Assembly: GCF_000814675.1 (NCBI RefSeq)
Contig: NZ_JWIG01000029.1
Span: forward strand, 310,001 to 374,000
DNA: 64,000 nt
From: Pseudoalteromonas distincta
GTDB taxonomy: Bacteria; Pseudomonadota; Gammaproteobacteria; Enterobacterales; Alteromonadaceae
Direction: 5' to 3'
Below the pieces are notes generated by a model. The model searched no databases. It was not told where the DNA came from and saw nothing but the letters and a program-made list of their open reading frames with translations. A program made the position numbers and the translations under genes. This document shows positions 1 to 9,208 of this stretch, piece by piece; position 1 is the first letter of the stretch, and the number at the start of each line of letters is the position of its first letter.

Positions 1-1038
1 CGAGAAATTAAACGCGGTGGCCAAGTTTACTTTTTACATAACAACGTAGAAACTATTGAGCGTGTTGCACAAGAAATTAGTGAATGGGTACCTGAAGCAA
101 GTGTGACCACAGCTCATGGCCAAATGCGCGAGCAAGAGCTTGAGCAAATAATGACTGACTTTTATCATCAAAAATACAACGTGCTGGTATGTACCACGAT
201 TATCGAAACCGGTATTGATGTGCCTACGGCTAATACCATTATCATGGACAGAGCAGATAAACTCGGCCTTGCCCAGTTACACCAATTACGTGGACGAGTT
301 GGGCGAAGCCACCATCAAGCGTATGCCTACTTACTAACAGGTGATCCTAAAGCGCTTTCTAAAGATGCGAGTAAACGCTTACAAGCAATTGAATCATTAG
401 AGGATTTAGGTGCAGGTTTTGCCCTCGCTACACACGACTTAGAAATTCGTGGTGCGGGTGAGCTACTTGGCGATGATCAATCAGGCCAAATGCAAACCAT
501 CGGCTTTAGTTTGTATATGGAAATGCTCGAACAAGCAGTAAATGCGCTGCGCGAAGGTAAAGAGCCAACGCTTGAAAACCTACTTCAAAAACAAACCGAA
601 GTAGATTTAAAACTGGCTGCATTATTACCTGATGACTACATACACGATGTTAATGCACGCTTGGGTATGTATAAGCGCATTGCAAGTTGTGCTAACCTTG
701 ATGATATGGATGAACTTCAAGTAGAACTAATAGACCGCTTTGGTTTATTACCTGATGCTGCTAAAAACCTATTTAGCCTACAATTATTAAAAATGAAGGC
801 TAGTAATTTAGGTATAACTAAAATTGAGGCAAATCCAAAAGGTGGTTACTTTGAGTTTAGCCAAGATACCAAGGTTAACCCTAGCTTCATCATTGGCTTG
901 ATACAAAGTGCGCCTAAGGTGTACAAAATGGATGGCGCAAATAAACTGCGCTTTGCAATTAGTGAGGCAAATGCCCGCGAACGCTTAAAAATGGTCACTG
1001 CAATGATTGCAGATTTCGAAAAAAAGGTTAGCCATTAA
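1..1038 (+). CDS. mfd: Transcription-repair coupling factor Mfd, C-terminal part (5' cut by window)
   Basis: Mfd is the ATP-driven translocase that removes stalled RNA polymerase from DNA lesions and recruits UvrA. The reading frame is open from base 1 with no start codon, so only about the last 345 of roughly 1150 residues are present. Visible are the second RecA-like lobe with the RGRVGRSHHQAYAYLL stretch (helicase motif VI), the following THDLEIRGAGELLG segment (TRG region) and the C-terminal regulatory domain. The gene ends in TAA at the exact base where csiV begins, so the two are probably co-transcribed. Identity is very secure; only the missing 5' end is uncertain. Confidence 0.97.
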   Translation, partial: REIKRGGQVYFLHNNVETIERVAQEISEWVPEASVTTAHGQMREQELEQIMTDFYHQKYNVLVCTTIIETGIDVPTANTIIMDRADKLGLAQLHQLRGRVGRSHHQAYAYLLTGDPKALSKDASKRLQAIESLEDLGAGFALATHDLEIRGAGELLGDDQSGQMQTIGFSLYMEMLEQAVNALREGKEPTLENLLQKQTEVDLKLAALLPDDYIHDVNARLGMYKRIASCANLDDMDELQVELIDRFGLLPDAAKNLFSLQLLKMKASNLGITKIEANPKGGYFEFSQDTKVNPSFIIGLIQSAPKVYKMDGANKLRFAISEANARERLKMVTAMIADFEKKVSH

Positions 1039-1874
1039 TGTTGCTAAAAAAATCGCTTATTGTTTTATGCTGCTTATTTAGCAGCACTGCATTTGCAGAA
1101 CGCTGGTTTGAGGTTGAGGTGCTTGTATTTAAACAGCGCCCTGCCCCGTATTTACAAGAAGACTTTAGCCTTAAGCACAAAGCTATTGAAGATAAAAATA
1201 CGCTAGACTTACTGACCACTCTTTACACTGAACAAGCAATGCAGGCCTGCATAGATGGCGATGAGCGTTTTCAAAAACGCACTTTTACTGATTCATTAGT
1301 TAATTCAAACCCGCAATCGGGTGTATGTGACAACAGTATCGACTACCTACAAAGCTACGATGAGCTACCTGTAACGCCTTTAGCACCCGCTAAAGATGAT
1401 ATGCAGCAAACTTATTTATTAGCGCCGCAACAGCTGCAATTTAAAGCGCAGTATAGGCATCTAGACCGCAAAGGCTTAACACCTATTCTACATACTGGCT
1501 GGCGCTTTGAAGGTGCAAGCAAGTCACGCGCCCCAAGCATGCATTTAATAGCGGGTAAGCATCTTAAAAATGAACCCAATGTAACACCTAGCTATTCAAA
1601 CCCTGATTTTGTAAGTTTATTGAATTCACAACCGGCGCTATTTAACGACCCAGATCAATCAAAAGCAGAATGGGAACTAGACGGTTTATTTAAAATACAT
1701 TTACGACATTATTTATACATAACAGCTGATTTTGATATTAGCCAAAAGCTAGAAAACGGCGATATAGAGTCAGCCCGTTTTTCTCAGTTTAGACGTGTAA
1801 TTAGTGGTGAAGTACATTACTTTGACCATCCACGAATGGGCATGATTGTCCAGATCAGAAAATTCAAACATTAA
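1038..1874 (+). CDS. csiV: Periplasmic CsiV-family (peptidoglycan-binding) protein
   Basis: A 278-residue exported protein. The N-terminus (two lysines, then a hydrophobic run ending in STAFA) is a clear Sec signal peptide, followed at once by the RWFEVEVLVFKQ segment typical of the CsiV family. CsiV of Vibrio cholerae is a periplasmic protein needed for survival in D-amino-acid-rich stationary phase. No transmembrane segment follows the signal peptide, and the conserved C-terminal part (RHYLYITADFD, then GEVHYFDHPRMGMIVQI) is present. The start codon overlaps the last base of mfd, an arrangement also found in related genera. Family assignment is from memory of sequence style and context; function in this organism is inferred. 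Confidence 0.82.
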   Translation: MLLKKSLIVLCCLFSSTAFAERWFEVEVLVFKQRPAPYLQEDFSLKHKAIEDKNTLDLLTTLYTEQAMQACIDGDERFQKRTFTDSLVNSNPQSGVCDNSIDYLQSYDELPVTPLAPAKDDMQQTYLLAPQQLQFKAQYRHLDRKGLTPILHTGWRFEGASKSRAPSMHLIAGKHLKNEPNVTPSYSNPDFVSLLNSQPALFNDPDQSKAEWELDGLFKIHLRHYLYITADFDISQKLENGDIESARFSQFRRVISGEVHYFDHPRMGMIVQIRKFKH

Positions 1875-1893
1875 TATTAAGTAGGATATAACA

Positions 1894-2148
1894 ATGAAAA
1901 AACTCCTTATCATCGCAGCTACATTAAGCCTTGCGGCTTGTTCTAAGGTAAGTCTTGAAAATTATGAAAAAATTAAAGTAGGCATGGATAAGACTGAAGT
2001 TGAAACTATTTTAGGCAGTGCTGATAACTGTGTTGAAAAAACACTACATACTAACTGTATATGGGGCGATGAAGCAAAAAATATCGAGATCACACTAGTA
2101 TCAGACAAAGTAACTTTATATAGCAAACATGGCTTAGCTAATAAATAA
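1894..2148 (+). CDS. Small outer-membrane lipoprotein (SmpA/DUF3862-like)
   Basis: An 84-residue lipoprotein precursor. The signal peptide ends in the lipobox LAAC with the lipidated cysteine at residue 16. The mature part begins with YEKIKVGMDKTEVETILGSAD, the helix-turn pattern seen in the small BamE/SmpA-like and DUF3862 lipoproteins, and contains two further cysteines that could form a disulfide. It lies 19 bases after csiV and is followed by a strong hairpin, so it probably ends the mfd-csiV transcript. The exact function is unknown; the fold assignment is inferred from the KxGMxxxEVxxxLG pattern. Confidence 0.75.
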   Translation: MKKLLIIAATLSLAACSKVSLENYEKIKVGMDKTEVETILGSADNCVEKTLHTNCIWGDEAKNIEITLVSDKVTLYSKHGLANK

Positions 2149-2163
2149 AGTGACCAAATATTA

Positions 2164-2187
2164 GGGCTGCTTGTATCAGCCCCTTTT
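2164..2187 (+). terminator. Rho-independent terminator after the small lipoprotein gene
   Basis: A GGGCTG/CAGCCC stem with a seven-base loop followed by CTTTT, 16 bases after the lipoprotein stop codon. It closes the plus-strand mfd-csiV transcript before the minus-strand gene that follows. Confidence 0.7.
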
Positions 2188-2201
2188 AAAATTAATTAAA
2201 C

Positions 2202-3554
2202 TCATTTTTTTGAGTAGATAAGCTCAATATTGACGATTTTACTGCGATTTAACGTTATTTTATAGCGTTGATAAAGTATTTTATCTTCCTCAGTTAGAAC
2301 AAGTACCATGTTTAATTGATAACGCCTTTCTACAGCCTGCTTAGAAATTTTATTACTGTCTAAATGATATAGCTTCCCTTCACCACGTTTTAAATAACGT
2401 GCAAATGGTGCAAGATTAAATTGTAGCGTGTGCTGTAGTGTATCGTAGCCGGGCAAAAATTCTTTCGCACTAACACGTGTCTCACTTGCAAAATGTAACC
2501 ACTGCGCAGCTTGTTTATTTTGTTGACGACGTTTTGAAAAAATAGATTTCACTTCTTTAGGTATTTTATTAAAGCGCATGTATTCAAGCCAAATTAGCTG
2601 ACTCGCTACTTTGTCTTTGGTAATACTATTTTTAAAACTAAATCGCCACTTAGGTCGCCCTTGTACAATGGCTCGCCAAATCATACGTGTAATATCTTCT
2701 TTAAATATTTCACGCAGCCCGTAAATAACTCCTAAAATTAAAATAAGCGTCGCGGTGACTTCCGTAAACGTTGAGCGGGCATTAAGTATCACAACCATCA
2801 CAAATGCCATGATAACAGCTGTTACAGTGCCTTTAACTAATCGTTTAAGGTAGCTGTTAAGAAACCGCGTTTGACGCTGTAATATTACGCCGTGCTCAAT
2901 TAAGCGTTGTAACAAGCGCATTTTATTTGTTATTCGATTTGCGTCTTGCATAGTGGTTTCAGAGTTGTAGCTTTTCTCTGCTCGATACGTATTTTCGCTT
3001 TTACAAAACTGCAGTAAATCGTTACGCTCTTTTGCATAATCGCTACTACGTGGGCCTTCATCTAAAAGCTTTAAAAAAGATTGCTCAACATGCCAACTTA
3101 AATAGTTATCAGCATTGGTAAAAAATGGAAGTAGTTTTTCGTCATCTGGTGTGTAGCGACGCAACTTTTTTAAAAGCCCTTCGCTTTGCTCATATACCTC
3201 GTTAGCACGTTTATAAAAGTCTTCGGCTTCATCAATTTTTAACGCGTCTTTAATGTCGGCATCAAGGGCTAAACGTACTTGGTAACAAAATAAATTGAGA
3301 TTTTGCCGGTAATCTTGTTGCTCACCTTTGTTTTTACTAACAAAACGGCTTCGCACTAAAGGCAAGTGTATATTGTTAGCGTTATACGCTAAGTGTGATT
3401 TAAAGTGGTTATTAAAGTAAGATTCTTCGGTAAGTGTTTGCGGATTAATCCCCATTTCATTAGGGATAGAAAAATACAGATCTATGCGCTGTTCAGAACG
3501 AGGAGTTAGTTCTGGTTCAATGACAAAAGATAAGTTTTCATCTTGTTTTAACAA
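2202..3554 (-). CDS. Unknown protein with two central transmembrane helices
   Basis: A 450-residue protein I do not recognise. The start is a TTG at 3554, chosen because GAAGGAGAA sits just upstream at good spacing and no ATG lies nearby. Residues 1-230 are soluble and charged, with helical stretches. A tight helical hairpin follows at about 240-290 (GTVTAVIMAFVMVVIL, then TATLILILGVIYGL). The last 160 residues are soluble again and rich in basic residues, with beta-like patterns near the end (YHLDSNKISKQAVERRYQLNMVLVL). The topology suggests an inner-membrane anchor with two cytoplasmic lobes. It stands alone between a terminator and the convergent lipoprotein gene, so context gives no role. 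Confidence 0.8.
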   Translation of the reverse strand: MLKQDENLSFVIEPELTPRSEQRIDLYFSIPNEMGINPQTLTEESYFNNHFKSHLAYNANNIHLPLVRSRFVSKNKGEQQDYRQNLNLFCYQVRLALDADIKDALKIDEAEDFYKRANEVYEQSEGLLKKLRRYTPDDEKLLPFFTNADNYLSWHVEQSFLKLLDEGPRSSDYAKERNDLLQFCKSENTYRAEKSYNSETTMQDANRITNKMRLLQRLIEHGVILQRQTRFLNSYLKRLVKGTVTAVIMAFVMVVILNARSTFTEVTATLILILGVIYGLREIFKEDITRMIWRAIVQGRPKWRFSFKNSITKDKVASQLIWLEYMRFNKIPKEVKSIFSKRRQQNKQAAQWLHFASETRVSAKEFLPGYDTLQHTLQFNLAPFARYLKRGEGKLYHLDSNKISKQAVERRYQLNMVLVLTEEDKILYQRYKITLNRSKIVNIELIYSKK

Positions 3555-3611
3555 TCAGTTCTCCTTCTAATATATCGTTTTAGTGTACTTGTCTCCTTTA
3601 TTTTGTTCAAT

Positions 3612-3643
3612 AAAAAAGGCTCAGTAAATACTGAGCCTTTTAA
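3612..3643 (-). terminator. Rho-independent terminator of the TonB-dependent receptor gene
   Basis: A perfect hairpin with AAAAGGCTCAGTA on one side and its complement on the other. On the minus strand it is followed by TTTTTT, just after the receptor stop codon. Its symmetry would also let it act on the other strand. Confidence 0.8.
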
Positions 3644-3656
3644 TAGTAAATGTTTA

Positions 3657-6377
3657 TTAAAGCTTAACGTTTAAACTTGCGAAGAAACGACGGCCAAGTA
3701 CATCGTATGTATACGGGTCTGTATTTGAGTCGTTGTTACCTGTGTAATAAGGAGGTTGCTTGTCAAACAAGTTATTAACACCTGCTGATAGAGTAATAGT
3801 CTCATTTAAAAGGTATGTGCCACTAATATCATGATATACAATTGAAGGCGTAGTAGGTGCATAGCATGTATCTTCTTTCCCAATACATGCAAAGCTATCC
3901 ATGCCTGAGATATAACGAGCTTGGTACTGAGCATCCCAGTTATCGCCAGCTACATTAAGTGTTAAGTTTGACTTAACTTCAGCATAGCCACCTGAGCCAG
4001 ATGTAATAACACCGGTATAATCAGTTGGTTCGCCTGTTACTTGTGTTACATACTCATCTAAGTATGTAGTATCAAGACCTGCTTTCCAGTTTAAGCCCGC
4101 AGCCTCAAAGCTGTAAGCTAGATTTAAATCATAACCAGATGTTTTCTCTGAACCAATGTTTTGCAGCTGGTTGTTGAAAATTATACGGCCAGTACCATCA
4201 ATTGATGCATTAGCTGATTGGCATAAAGCTGTACCAGCGTTAGGTTCATTATTTACACACTGCTCAACAATGTATTGACTATCAACTGTCACAATGGCAT
4301 TTTCAATTTCAATGTCATAGTAATCTAATGTCATTGAGAAGCCTTCAAACCACTCTGGCTCATATACGATACCAGCAGTTAATGTATCAGCTTCTTCTGG
4401 TGTTAACTGGTCATTACCACCTACAGTTACTTCTGCTTGGCTTTGAGCACCTGGATAATCAACATTTTCAAATGAAGGTGAGTTACCAGAATAAAGTTCA
4501 GAAACTGTTGGTGCACGGAATGCAGTTGAAACAACACTACGGAACATTAGCTCATCATTTGCTTTCCACGTTAAACCTAGTTTCCAAGTTTCATCAGAAC
4601 CGAAAGTGCTGTAATCAAAAGCACGTAGTGCAGCACTTAACTCTACATTTTGTGCAAATGGCGCATCAGCAAGTAATGGAATTGCAAATTCTACGTATGC
4701 TTCGCTAACATCAAAGCCGCCAGCTGTTGGCTCAACTGGAGGATCGTTCGCTAAACCTTGAGCTGTCAATGAATCAGGCGTGTACCATGCTTTTTCTTGA
4801 CGACGTTCAACACCGGCTGCAAAGGCTGCATAGCCCGCAGGAAGTTCAAACATTTCGCCAGATACAGACGCAGCTAAGATAAATAATTGGCTTCCCCCGT
4901 TATTTACTTCAGTGTAAACATTTTTACGGAAGTCTTCTGTCGTCCATGCTGCTTGATCAAGTGGGTTGAATGTACCCGCAGTAATTTGATCTTGAATTGC
5001 ACCCATGTTGTGCAAGTTGCTTAGCTTATCTACTGAGTCGTTACGACCAAAGTTAGCAGATACATCCCAAGAATAATCACCTACAAAGCCCTCAGCACCA
5101 ATTACAGCACGTACAGTGTCAACTGTCTGTTCAAAGTAACGAGCGCCTGTGTCCGACATACGACGACCATAGAAAATATCATCACCATAAGCATAGTTTG
5201 CAGTTTCAGTAATATAGTCGCCATTCGCATCAAGATCTGCGATACCATCACCATCACTATCAACTTTACTGTTATACGATTGACCTAATAGAGAGTCACC
5301 CATATCTTCTGTGTAGTTAAAACCAAACCATACTGGTTGTGCAGCCATTTGCTGCTCTGACCAACGTTTAGTATAAGTAAACTCAGCGAAAAGACTAGTA
5401 TCATCATTTAATTCGTATGAAGCGATACCGGTAAGGTTTAGACGCTCCATTGGCGTGTAAAGGTAGCTAGCTGGGGCAAAGTTATAACGATCTGCATCAG
5501 TAAACGGGTGAAGACCACCTTGACCACTCAAACCATTATCACCAATAGCAAGACCTGAAGTGATTGGGTTACCATCAGCATCTACAGATTCACCGGCTGA
5601 GTTCACGTCACCAATTACGCTGTCTTGCCAAATATGACCACCTTCAGAATAAACCGAACCACCATTGCAGTTTAAGCCATTCGCATCTTCAGCAATTGGA
5701 CAGCTTGAGAAGTCACGGTCAGACTGTTTTGCCTTACCACGGTCGGTATATTGCATACCGATTACGATGTTACCTTTATCGAAAGACGTACCAACAGTAA
5801 AGTCGATAGAATTTTCAGACGCATCGCCTTCACCTGTGATTGCAGCATTTACATTCATGTCTAGGCCTTCGAAATCATCTTTTAAAATGATGTTCACAAC
5901 GCCTGCAACCGCATCAGTACCATACACGGCAGATGCGCCGTCTTTTAGTACTTCAACAGATTTGATCATTGATACTGGAATCGTATTTAAATCAACAGTT
6001 GATGCAGCACCAGTGCCCGATGCGATCATACGACGGCCATTTACAAGCACTAAAGTACGCGGTGAACCTAAACCACGTAAATCAATCGACGCATTACCAC
6101 CTGAACCATTGTTGATACCTGGGTTAGTCATTGCACCGCCAGTGGCAGTCATTTTTTGTAATACACTATCGATGCTAGTAGCACCCATTGCTTTAATATC
6201 ATCAGAACTAATTAAAGTAACTGGACTAGCGTTTTCCATATCAGAACGCTTAATGCGAGAACCCGTTACTTGAATTTTTTCGATTGCTTGTGCTGAGTCT
6301 TCAGCAGCAAGAACTTGCACACTTGAGAACATTGGAAATGCTGCGATTACAGCTAAACCAAGAGTTGATTTTTTCAT
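3657..6377 (-). CDS. TonB-dependent outer-membrane receptor
   Basis: A 906-residue outer-membrane receptor that would import a large substrate using TonB energy. It has a signal peptide ending in VLAAED, a TonB-box-like stretch (IEKIQVTGSRIKR), and the plug domain at about 45-165 with LVLVNGRRM and VEVLKDGASAVYGTDAVAGVVNII. A long beta barrel follows, with the usual TAFRAPTVSELY motif near residue 610, and ends in a C-terminal beta strand (RRFFASLNVKL). This plug type is common in Alteromonadales receptors for peptides, sugars or plant and algal compounds; the substrate cannot be read from sequence. It is monocistronic, with a 620-base AT-rich leader region and its own terminator. Confidence 0.93.
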   Translation of the reverse strand: MKKSTLGLAVIAAFPMFSSVQVLAAEDSAQAIEKIQVTGSRIKRSDMENASPVTLISSDDIKAMGATSIDSVLQKMTATGGAMTNPGINNGSGGNASIDLRGLGSPRTLVLVNGRRMIASGTGAASTVDLNTIPVSMIKSVEVLKDGASAVYGTDAVAGVVNIILKDDFEGLDMNVNAAITGEGDASENSIDFTVGTSFDKGNIVIGMQYTDRGKAKQSDRDFSSCPIAEDANGLNCNGGSVYSEGGHIWQDSVIGDVNSAGESVDADGNPITSGLAIGDNGLSGQGGLHPFTDADRYNFAPASYLYTPMERLNLTGIASYELNDDTSLFAEFTYTKRWSEQQMAAQPVWFGFNYTEDMGDSLLGQSYNSKVDSDGDGIADLDANGDYITETANYAYGDDIFYGRRMSDTGARYFEQTVDTVRAVIGAEGFVGDYSWDVSANFGRNDSVDKLSNLHNMGAIQDQITAGTFNPLDQAAWTTEDFRKNVYTEVNNGGSQLFILAASVSGEMFELPAGYAAFAAGVERRQEKAWYTPDSLTAQGLANDPPVEPTAGGFDVSEAYVEFAIPLLADAPFAQNVELSAALRAFDYSTFGSDETWKLGLTWKANDELMFRSVVSTAFRAPTVSELYSGNSPSFENVDYPGAQSQAEVTVGGNDQLTPEEADTLTAGIVYEPEWFEGFSMTLDYYDIEIENAIVTVDSQYIVEQCVNNEPNAGTALCQSANASIDGTGRIIFNNQLQNIGSEKTSGYDLNLAYSFEAAGLNWKAGLDTTYLDEYVTQVTGEPTDYTGVITSGSGGYAEVKSNLTLNVAGDNWDAQYQARYISGMDSFACIGKEDTCYAPTTPSIVYHDISGTYLLNETITLSAGVNNLFDKQPPYYTGNNDSNTDPYTYDVLGRRFFASLNVKL

Positions 6378-6999
6378 GAAAGAACCCTACTTGTTGGAAA
6401 TTTACCTTTATTGGTAATGCTCACTTTTTATTAGAATAGTGAGTCAGGTGGGCAACTTAGGCGCTTTTAACTGAACGAAAACTTAACGGCAGCTCAATTT
6501 ATATCAAGAAATAAAATGGAATAACCATAGTAGGTACATAGGTTACATTATGTTTCAGTGTTAATTAATAAATACACTTCAAAAACAACACCTTGAAAAG
6601 ATAATGAAACATTAGAAACACACCTGAAACCAAAGTGATTCACTTTGTAATCAAATGTAATTAACTGAGCTACGTACCAAAAACAGACAAATTAACAACT
6701 TAATCACAGCACATTATTAAAACCGCAAAACTAAATGTTAATTAATAACCATATTTATGCATACTTGATGCTTAAATAGTCTTATTTAGCCTCTTTGGAA
6801 GGTTTTTTGATTAGATTTTTTTATTCAGTCGTAATTAAAGTTGAACTTTTTGAGAGCACTTATTCACTATTGAAGTTTTGTCAGTATTAAAACCTAAAAA
6901 GGCAATTTTATTGATCTTGTCACTCAAATAATCGTATGTATAAGAAAACGAACTCACATCAAAAATGTAAGCTGTATACAAGAGTTTGTAGTCGCAACT
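6378..6999. other. Long AT-rich intergenic region upstream of the receptor gene
   Basis: No gene is seen in these 622 bases. The 13-mer TGTTAATTAATAA, with a palindromic TTAATTAA core, occurs twice (6559-6571 and 6736-6748). TGTTTCA and TGAAACA pieces form loose inverted repeats near 6550-6610. These could be regulator sites for the minus-strand receptor gene, but in such AT-rich DNA they may be chance. Confidence 0.35.
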
Positions 7000-7425
7000 T
7001 TAATACGTTACGTAAAAAGAGTAATTGAGTGTTTGTATTACAGAGGTGGCATTATCTTTAACGGTTAGTTCTAAATTCCAAAGCATATTTTGCTCTGAAC
7101 AAATACCAACCATAGTATTACTTTGCCAAAGATCATTATGTTTTTTAAATTTTTGGGGAATGTAACCCATGTACATAGTGATGCCTTTAAGCTTGGCATC
7201 TTCAATTGTAACGTTTGCAGGTAAGTCACTAAAGATAGTAAATGGGGTTTCGGGGGAAAGGGTTTTCTCGCTTAACCATACTTTAACATCATTTGAAAAA
7301 GTACAAGGCAAATTGGCTTCGCACTGGGCATTTTTAAGAAATTTTTCATCTGTATTTTTAGAAAAATCACACGCTGTTAATAAAAAAAACACCACAGTGA
7401 ATAAACTTAACCTATATATAAGCAT
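7000..7425 (-). CDS. Small putative lipoprotein, unknown function
   Basis: A 141-residue exported protein. The N-terminus is a hydrophobic signal ending in LLTAC, which reads as a lipobox with the lipidated cysteine at residue 19. The mature part has a cysteine pair around QCEANLPCTF and a beta-rich pattern including KVWLSEKTLSPETPFTIF and the closing LNYSFYVTY. It resembles small periplasmic immunoglobulin-like domains found in the neighbourhood of cytochrome oxidase genes in this group, but I cannot name the family. It is divergent from ccoN across a 340-base gap. Confidence 0.7.
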   Translation of the reverse strand: MLIYRLSLFTVVFFLLTACDFSKNTDEKFLKNAQCEANLPCTFSNDVKVWLSEKTLSPETPFTIFSDLPANVTIEDAKLKGITMYMGYIPQKFKKHNDLWQSNTMVGICSEQNMLWNLELTVKDNATSVIQTLNYSFYVTY

Positions 7426-7765
7426 AACAATTTCGCACTAAAGAAAAGCAAATACTAATAATCGTGACTGTAAATAACAAGTGCGAGTGTTACTATTAGG
7501 CCAAATTAGGCACAAACTGTATCAAAAAATAAACAACAAGCTCACAAAGTTTGATTGATGTCATAATTTTATGTAATTGACCTATCTTTTTTAGGCCAAA
7601 AAATTTATCATTTCACCCGCAAAAAATAAGGGTTTCTCAAGTTTTTTTTCTGAAGTTTTCATGTATTGAAATTTTTAGGTAACACGCTTGAGAAAAATAG
7701 TAGGCCCCACTTTTAATAGTGGGTAATTCATTTCTAAACGCATTTATTGCAGCGGAAGCCAGAAA
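7426..7765. other. Divergent control region between lipoprotein gene and ccoN
   Basis: No gene is present. The region carries an FNR-box-like site at 7551-7564 (listed separately), a TATCTT at 7583-7588 that could be the -10 of the cco promoter, and a long leader of about 170 bases before ccoN. Confidence 0.5.
7551..7564 (+). promoter_or_regulatory. Candidate FNR box upstream of ccoNOQP
   Basis: TTGATTGATGTCAT matches the FNR consensus TTGAT-N4-ATCAA at 8 of 10 defined positions. It lies about 210 bases before ccoN, near the place expected for a class II activator site relative to the -10-like TATCTT at 7583. FNR itself is encoded 7.5 kb downstream. Confidence 0.5.
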
Positions 7766-9199
7766 ATGAGCCAAACAGTAGCATCACAAACTGAGTATAA
7801 CTATAAGGTTGTACGCCAATTCGCTATTATGACAGTGATTTGGGGCATCGTTGGCATGAGTATTGGGGTTCTGATTGCTGCCCAATTAGCTTGGCCAGCA
7901 CTTAACTTTGATACACCATGGTTAACTTACTCTCGACTACGTCCGTTACACACGAACGCAGTAATTTTCGCATTTGGTACTAGTGCACTGTTTGCGACGT
8001 CTTATTACGTCGTACAACGTACTTGTCAAACGCGTCTTTTCTCAGACAAACTCGCCGCCTTTTCATTTTGGGGCTGGCAGCTAGTTATTGTATTAGCAGT
8101 AATTACATTACCACTTGGTATTACTAGCTCAAAAGAATACGCAGAACTTGAATGGCCAATCGATATTTTAATCGCTGTGGTTTGGATTGTTTACGCTATT
8201 GTATTCTTTGGTACTTTAATCAAGCGTAAAGTGTCGCACATTTATGTTGCTAACTGGTTCTATGCTGGCTTTATTATTACTGTTGCAGTACTACACATTG
8301 TAAACAGCATGGCAGTGCCTGTGTCGTTAACTAAATCATACTCAATTTACGCAGGTGCGGTTGATGCTATGGTTCAGTGGTGGTACGGTCATAACGCTGT
8401 AGGTTTCCTATTAACTGCTGGTTTCTTGGGTATGATGTATTACTTTGTACCAAAACAAGCAGGTCGCCCAGTTTACTCATACCGTTTATCGGTAGTTCAC
8501 TTTTGGGCATTAATTTCATTATACATCTGGGCAGGTCCTCACCACCTTCACTACACTGCGCTTCCTGATTGGACGCAAAGTTTAGGTATGGTTATGTCTA
8601 TTATCCTATTCGTACCGTCTTGGGGTGGTATGATTAACGGTATTATGACCCTATCAGGCGCATGGCATAAACTGCGTACTGATCCAGTACTACGCTTCTT
8701 AGTTGTTTCATTGTCTTTCTACGGTATGTCTACGTTCGAAGGCCCTATGATGGCAATTAAATCTGTAAATGCGTTATCTCACTACACAGATTGGACAATC
8801 GGCCACGTACACTCAGGTGCACTAGGTTGGGTTGCTATGATTTCAATTGGTGCTATTTACCACTTAATTCCTGCGTTATTTGCGCAAGGTCGTATGTATA
8901 GCGTTAAATTGGTTAACACCCACTTCTGGTTACACACTGTAGGTGTTGTTTTATACATTGTTGCAATGTGGATCTCTGGTGTAATGCAAGGTCTAATGTG
9001 GCGTGCGGTAAATGCCGACGGTACATTAATGTACAGCTTTGTGCAGTCTTTAGAAGCGTCGCATCCTTTCTACATTATGCGTTTTGTAGGCGGTGTATTC
9101 ATCGTAACAGGCATGTTAGTTATGGCTTATAACGTTTTCCGTACAATTTCAGCTGAGAAAGAATCTCTGAAGTTAGACGCGCAAGCACAATTAGCATAA
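7766..9199 (+). CDS. ccoN: cbb3-type cytochrome c oxidase subunit I (CcoN)
   Basis: The catalytic subunit of the high-affinity cbb3 oxidase, 477 residues, the usual length. It reduces oxygen at a heme b3-CuB centre in the inner membrane. About twelve hydrophobic helices are visible, with the heme and copper ligand regions RPLHTNAVIFAFG (early His), WWYGHNAVGF, the HH pair in GPHHLHYTALPDW, and WTIGHVHSGALGW. It opens the ccoNOQP operon and is followed nine bases later by ccoO. A possible FNR site lies upstream, fitting induction at low oxygen. Confidence 0.98.
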   Translation: MSQTVASQTEYNYKVVRQFAIMTVIWGIVGMSIGVLIAAQLAWPALNFDTPWLTYSRLRPLHTNAVIFAFGTSALFATSYYVVQRTCQTRLFSDKLAAFSFWGWQLVIVLAVITLPLGITSSKEYAELEWPIDILIAVVWIVYAIVFFGTLIKRKVSHIYVANWFYAGFIITVAVLHIVNSMAVPVSLTKSYSIYAGAVDAMVQWWYGHNAVGFLLTAGFLGMMYYFVPKQAGRPVYSYRLSVVHFWALISLYIWAGPHHLHYTALPDWTQSLGMVMSIILFVPSWGGMINGIMTLSGAWHKLRTDPVLRFLVVSLSFYGMSTFEGPMMAIKSVNALSHYTDWTIGHVHSGALGWVAMISIGAIYHLIPALFAQGRMYSVKLVNTHFWLHTVGVVLYIVAMWISGVMQGLMWRAVNADGTLMYSFVQSLEASHPFYIMRFVGGVFIVTGMLVMAYNVFRTISAEKESLKLDAQAQLA

Positions 9200-9208
9200 C
9201 GGAGTGAG

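Noticed and set aside
5665..6273. A 202-codon plus-strand open frame inside the receptor gene.
   Set aside because: It is antisense to the strongly conserved plug domain of the minus-strand TonB-dependent receptor, with no ribosome site and no recognisable motif.
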